From: Ophioderma brevispina
Taxonomy: Eukaryota > Echinodermata > Ophiuroidea > Amphilepidida > Ophiodermatidae
DNA: 64,000 nucleotides
Direction of reading: 5' to 3'
Assembly (NCBI GenBank): GCA_023653785.1
Contig: JAMKCH010084953.1
Location: 28,583-92,582 of the forward strand
Shown: positions 60,591-64,000 of the stretch, piece by piece
Layout: every line of letters begins with the position of its first letter
Numbering within the stretch: position 1 is the stretch's first letter
Program-made: the position numbers and the translations under genes
The notes under the pieces: generated by a model
The model's database searches: none
Told to the model about the DNA's origin: nothing
Seen by the model: the letters and a program-made list of their open reading frames with translations, nothing else

Positions 60591-62626
60591 TGCGAAAAAA
60601 ACATCTCTGTTACAACCCCAAACCATAAAAATTTGCTAAAAATACAATTCACAACGAAATAACAACCCCCCCCCCCCCCCCCAAAAAATATCACCGAAGT
60701 GGATTTGAAACCCAGCCAACGGTCCTATTTTAAGGATCATCACAGAGCTATTGGGGTAACAATTGCTGTGTAACGTTTCGGTCAGTGTTTTCGCTAGTGT
60801 TCCCAGCAGCGACGCATTCTGGGTATTTTTTTTCAATGTAAACATGTAATAACTACTCTACTACTACTGCCGATCTTCAGAAAGAGGTATGGCGAGATCA
60901 GTAAACGTATCTATCATCTAAATATATCATAAACATATATAAACTATTTCCCGTAAAAAAACACGACCATAATCATTTGGCCCCCGGGGGGGGCCCTTGT
61001 TCATGCATCATGCCCACCTTTGAATACAAGAAAACGCGTAAACAGGGTTCCTTTTTTTCAACATGCGATGTACGCGTGTACATTGAATTAGGGTGTCAAA
61101 AACAACACAAAATATGGAAACATGGTATGTTTTTCGTAACCCCACCCCCCCCGAAATTGTGATGTCGCGAATCACACTCATAAAAAATATTGTAATTTGG
61201 AAAGTAAAACAACACGGGCAAGCCAGGTAATAAGGGTAAATATATCAACACCATGCTATGTTTACTTGTTTAGTAAAAAAACTGAAAACGAGACTTGTTT
61301 ATTGTAGTGCAAAACAGACAAAATGGTTGTTTAGGTTGTTTTTTAGTCGGTGGAAATACTTGTTTTTAGGGTGGCATTTTCGAATTCATGTTCATCACGC
61401 CTCCTATCCACCTTTGAATAAAGTGGTGCTGCAACATGATCTCATTGGTTAATTTCTCAAAGCTCTTCCAGGTAACCCCCCATTATTACCACCGTTGTAC
61501 TTACCCTACGGTACAAAATCGCCCGGGGAAATCGTGGGAAATCAACCGTCACTAATTTCCTTTTTGGCAACAACATTTATTTTCACTACAAATATGCGCG
61601 ATTTTGAAAAAAATCGCATCTCTAGAAAGCGGAGTTTTCCAATACATCTTTAACATTATAGCTGATCTCGTACATCTTCAAAATCCCGTAAACAAACCCA
61701 ACTTTTCCATTTAATACAAACAAATTTTACAAAAATACACATTTTTACAACCAAAAAACTTTAACCTAAAAAAAATTACAACACCACAAATTTCTAGGGG
61801 GTCAAACACCATCATGCCAGTAATTTGTATGTACCATTTTCACCAGCCGAAATTGCCCTACACTTACGGAGATCCGCGAACAAAAAAACGGCCCAAAATG
61901 GGCCCGATTAAAATTACTATACTGGATACACACCGATTAAAAATAATCACGTACGAGTATAGAGTATTTGGTGTGAGAGTTGGGTAAAACTTTTAGAGAA
62001 ATGACAGTTTATAAACAAACTAATAGCCTCTCAGCAAGTGAGTGCTATCTGATCTATATCCTTGTACAGAAGTTGAGCTATGCGTAGGTGGGTTTCTATA
62101 ATATGTTATGGATACCACTTGAGAGATTGTCAATAGCTGCTCACATTGTGGCCACTCTAGTTAGCCAGCCTCGGAACAGTAGGTGCCAGTACAATGTGAT
62201 TTTGTTAGTTGTCAAGGGCCTCTATTTTTGTAATGTTGTAGATAGCTGATTACTAAATAAGCCCATCCCTTTTTCAAATCCTAGAACCAAGCAGGTGATC
62301 GCAAGTCTCTACAAAGGAACAAAGCTGCCCTCAAATCAAACAAGCTTTTTGCCAATATTGAATGATACAAGCTTCCATGCATAGCAATTGGTCTCAATTG
62401 GTGTCAATTATAATTTTTTTTGCAATTAATTATCTTTTTGCAATTTTGGTGGACTTAAGCATTTGGTGTGTTCTTATAAAATCATCATTTTGATGAATGA
62501 TGGATGAAGATTCTGTAAATTTTTACCCCAATGCTGTAAATTTTGTACCACCTACCGGCCCGAGAGACTGCCCCTGCCCCCGTTTCCTATAGCATTATAT
62601 CTAATCAGGGAGTCTATGATTATATA
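60591..62626. other. No gene recognised
   Basis: Contains a poly-C run (about 60667-60682), a GGCCCCCGGGGGGGGCCC-like palindrome near 60980-60997, and two loosely matching blocks with CCACCTTTGAATA at about 61015 and 61410. No frame over 70 codons has a domain. Confidence 0.4.
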
Positions 62627-62806
62627 GTGTGTAAATCCCATAGGAATTGGAGAAAAAGGGGTTGTGGCCTTACAAAACCTGCCATATTCTAAAAAAAGTT
62701 TATTCTTCAGTCAGATATTCTTTATTTTTTCAACACATGAAAGTATATTAGATGCGTTTTATAAAAACAACAACAACAAATCTCTGATATAGTGATTGCA
62801 TTAAAG
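62627..62806 (+). repeat. Solitary arm of the 48714-49592 element family
   Basis: GTGTGTAAATCCCATAGGAA, TTTTTTCAACACATGAAAGT, ATATTAGATGCGTTTTATAA and GATATAGTGATTGCATTAA match the right arm at 49375-49543. Confidence 0.75.
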
Positions 62807-63120
62807 GTGGCACCGAGAGATTTCACATAACTGTGTCCCTAAAAATATGAAAATTCGGATTTTATTTTTGCATCAGTGTAAAGCTTTTTATCAAAAATGT
62901 ATGCCCATGTGCAGGAATTAAGTAAAAGCTGAAAAGAATTTCTTTGGTAACAAAATTGTGAAATTTCTAATTTCGTATAGGAGAAAATACAAATTCAGCC
63001 TATGTTTTACATTGGAAATTAAGCAAATATGAAATCGCCTTTTGTTTTCACTTTCAAGGCATTTTTCTGTAACCAAAGACAAGTAAGACATTCTATTGAG
63101 TGTCTTACTGTATGAATCAC
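62807..63120 (+). repeat. R3-family copy, right end degraded
   Basis: Starts with a TTAA, then AGGTGGCACCGAGAGATTTC, TGTCCCTAAAAA and CAAATTCAGCCTATGTTTTA. The right inverted end is not recognisable. Confidence 0.6.
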
Positions 63121-63189
63121 TACTGTTATTTAACCATACCCTCAAATTTTGATTAAAATCATTATTTCTAATTTTAGTTTGAGAAAAGA

Positions 63190-63640
63190 TTTCTCACACG
63201 GGAAAAGTAATTTGTTTACTATAAAGAGATAAAAGGGGATTCCCAAGAATTGTTTATGCAAGCTGCACCTGTTTAGATTGCACAATAGGGAATTGGGGAA
63301 TTCCCAAAGAATGCTAACTTAGTAACTGACTCAGCTTTGTTTATGTTTAAAAAGATCAAAACATTGCAAGATCTGGAATTCCCCCACAAAGTTTATATTA
63401 TATGAAGTGATGTAATTTAGATTGTGAATCTGATTTGATGGTGCAAGCTCATGTTTATGCATAAGAATGATGTAATGATTATTGTTAAAAGGGAAATCTA
63501 GCTGTGTGAAGATAAATAGCAGTTGTGACTGAAGGACTGAGGCCAGCATTTGAATCAGAGGAGCTGAACTAGAGCTCTGGCGCTATACAGTAAATTATAG
63601 CTACTAGTATTAACCTCATATGGTAGATAATTGGAGTTCT
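63190..63640 (+). mobile_element. Possible LTR of an LTR retrotransposon
   Basis: A TATA-like GATAAATAGC at about 63511 is followed by a transcript-start-like region, and the stretch ends ...TCTACA just before TCTAGTGCCAGGATTTAA, which looks like a primer-binding site (TGGTGCCAGGA-type in many Ty3/gypsy elements). An open frame begins 180 bp downstream. The left end of the LTR and the second LTR are not visible, so this is tentative. Confidence 0.3.
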
Positions 63641-63821
63641 ACATCTAGTGCCAGGATTTAATATTTTTTGGATTGCCGCAAGGATCTTGATAGCTAAATA
63701 GTCTGCTGTCCCGTCTTTAAGCCAAAGAGCTTCAGTTTTGGAATCACAAAGGATTCCAGGTTGTTGGTCCTATATGAGGACATAGCGACAGACGGATGGT
63801 GGTATATTACCTGGATTTTAT

Positions 63822-64000
63822 ATGTCTACCTATTTGGTCGTCGAGGAAAGCCCCGTCCGTCTTGAACTGCTGGACAAGATTACCTCAGGACCAAGAAGAT
63901 TCCCTTGTAATATAATACCTGAGGATGTTTTGTGTGAACTGTGGCTCTGTCATTTGGAGTCTTCGCTTGAGGACATATCATCATCGTTGAACTGCAACGC
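63822..64000 (+). CDS. Partial open frame running off the right edge
   Basis: ATG at 63822 opens 59 codons with no stop before the window ends (MSTYLVVEESPVRLELLDKI near the start, IIPEDVLCELWLCHLE farther on). Composition is balanced and not repetitive. If the stretch to the left is an LTR, this would be the start of a gag-like product. The IPEDVLCEL part also recalls the start of an F-box, but it is too short to assign. No family is claimed. Confidence 0.3.
   Translation, partial: MSTYLVVEESPVRLELLDKITSGPRRFPCNIIPEDVLCELWLCHLESSLEDISSSLNCN

Noticed and set aside
59494..60662. Several Phe/Leu-rich frames that look like membrane proteins
   Set aside because: Any T-rich strand gives such frames; no conserved residues or start context.

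Overview
The window is repeat-rich, intron- and intergene-like animal DNA. No stretch looks like a bacterial operon: there are no long tightly packed reading frames, and the frames over 100 codons are either low-complexity or lie inside inverted repeats. The only host gene I can support is one internal exon (minus strand, 10953-11182) of a WD-repeat and SOCS-box protein most like WSB1, with a good splice acceptor and donor. Dispersed TGACCTTTGACC-type repeats, a tRNA-derived SINE with a conserved core, DIRS-like and CR1/L2-like retroelements and many short inverted-repeat DNA transposons suggest a marine invertebrate, perhaps an echinoderm, hemichordate or other non-vertebrate deuterostome. 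That placement is an inference from repeat style, not a proof.

Layout. 0-7.5 kb: dispersed repeats, a 346-bp TTAA-type MITE (3711-4056), a 572-bp foldback element (5356-5927), a broken coding-like fragment (6377-6875, minus) and an inverted-repeat element rich in CAAGC (7124-7443). 7.6-10 kb: a 1.8-kb DNA transposon with 33-bp terminal inverted repeats (copy A), then a SINE. 10-11.2 kb: the WSB1-like exon. 11.7-19.3 kb: satellite-like repeats, a 1.2-kb inverted-repeat element carrying a coding-like remnant, CA-rich and pyrimidine-rich DNA, poly-C and a 150-bp palindromic MITE. 19.4-25.3 kb: TGACC-rich repeats, a 127-130-bp minisatellite split by a 1.37-kb TA-flanked element that carries an array of near-palindromic GTCACGTGTGTGAC motifs, a tandem duplication split by a 592-bp element with an 8-bp target duplication, and a 926-bp TTAA element.

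27-33.7 kb: an inverted-repeat element, a hAT MITE, then a TTAA MITE split by a 4.86-kb foldback-like element whose arms are made of tandem units and whose interior holds a degraded DIRS-like retroelement. 35.3-36.6 kb: a C-rich minisatellite and a second copy of the repeat seen at 0.6-1.2 kb. 37-52 kb: further MITEs, perfect palindromes, a hAT MITE (44885-45163), a TA-flanked element with 200-bp arms (48714-49592) and a 152-bp tandem array packed with nuclear-receptor-like half-sites.

52.7-58.8 kb: copy B of the 7.6-kb transposon, with about 1.4 kb that copy A lacks, then a degraded CR1/L2-like LINE with endonuclease and reverse transcriptase traces. 59.5-60.6 kb: a T-rich strand-asymmetric tract. 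62.6-64 kb: repeat relics, a possible LTR with primer-binding-site-like sequence, and a reading frame that runs off the right edge.

The genes do not form a working system. The biology here is layered transposition: several elements have inserted into older repeats, which gives relative ages and some natural empty sites. Element bounds were read by eye and not computed.
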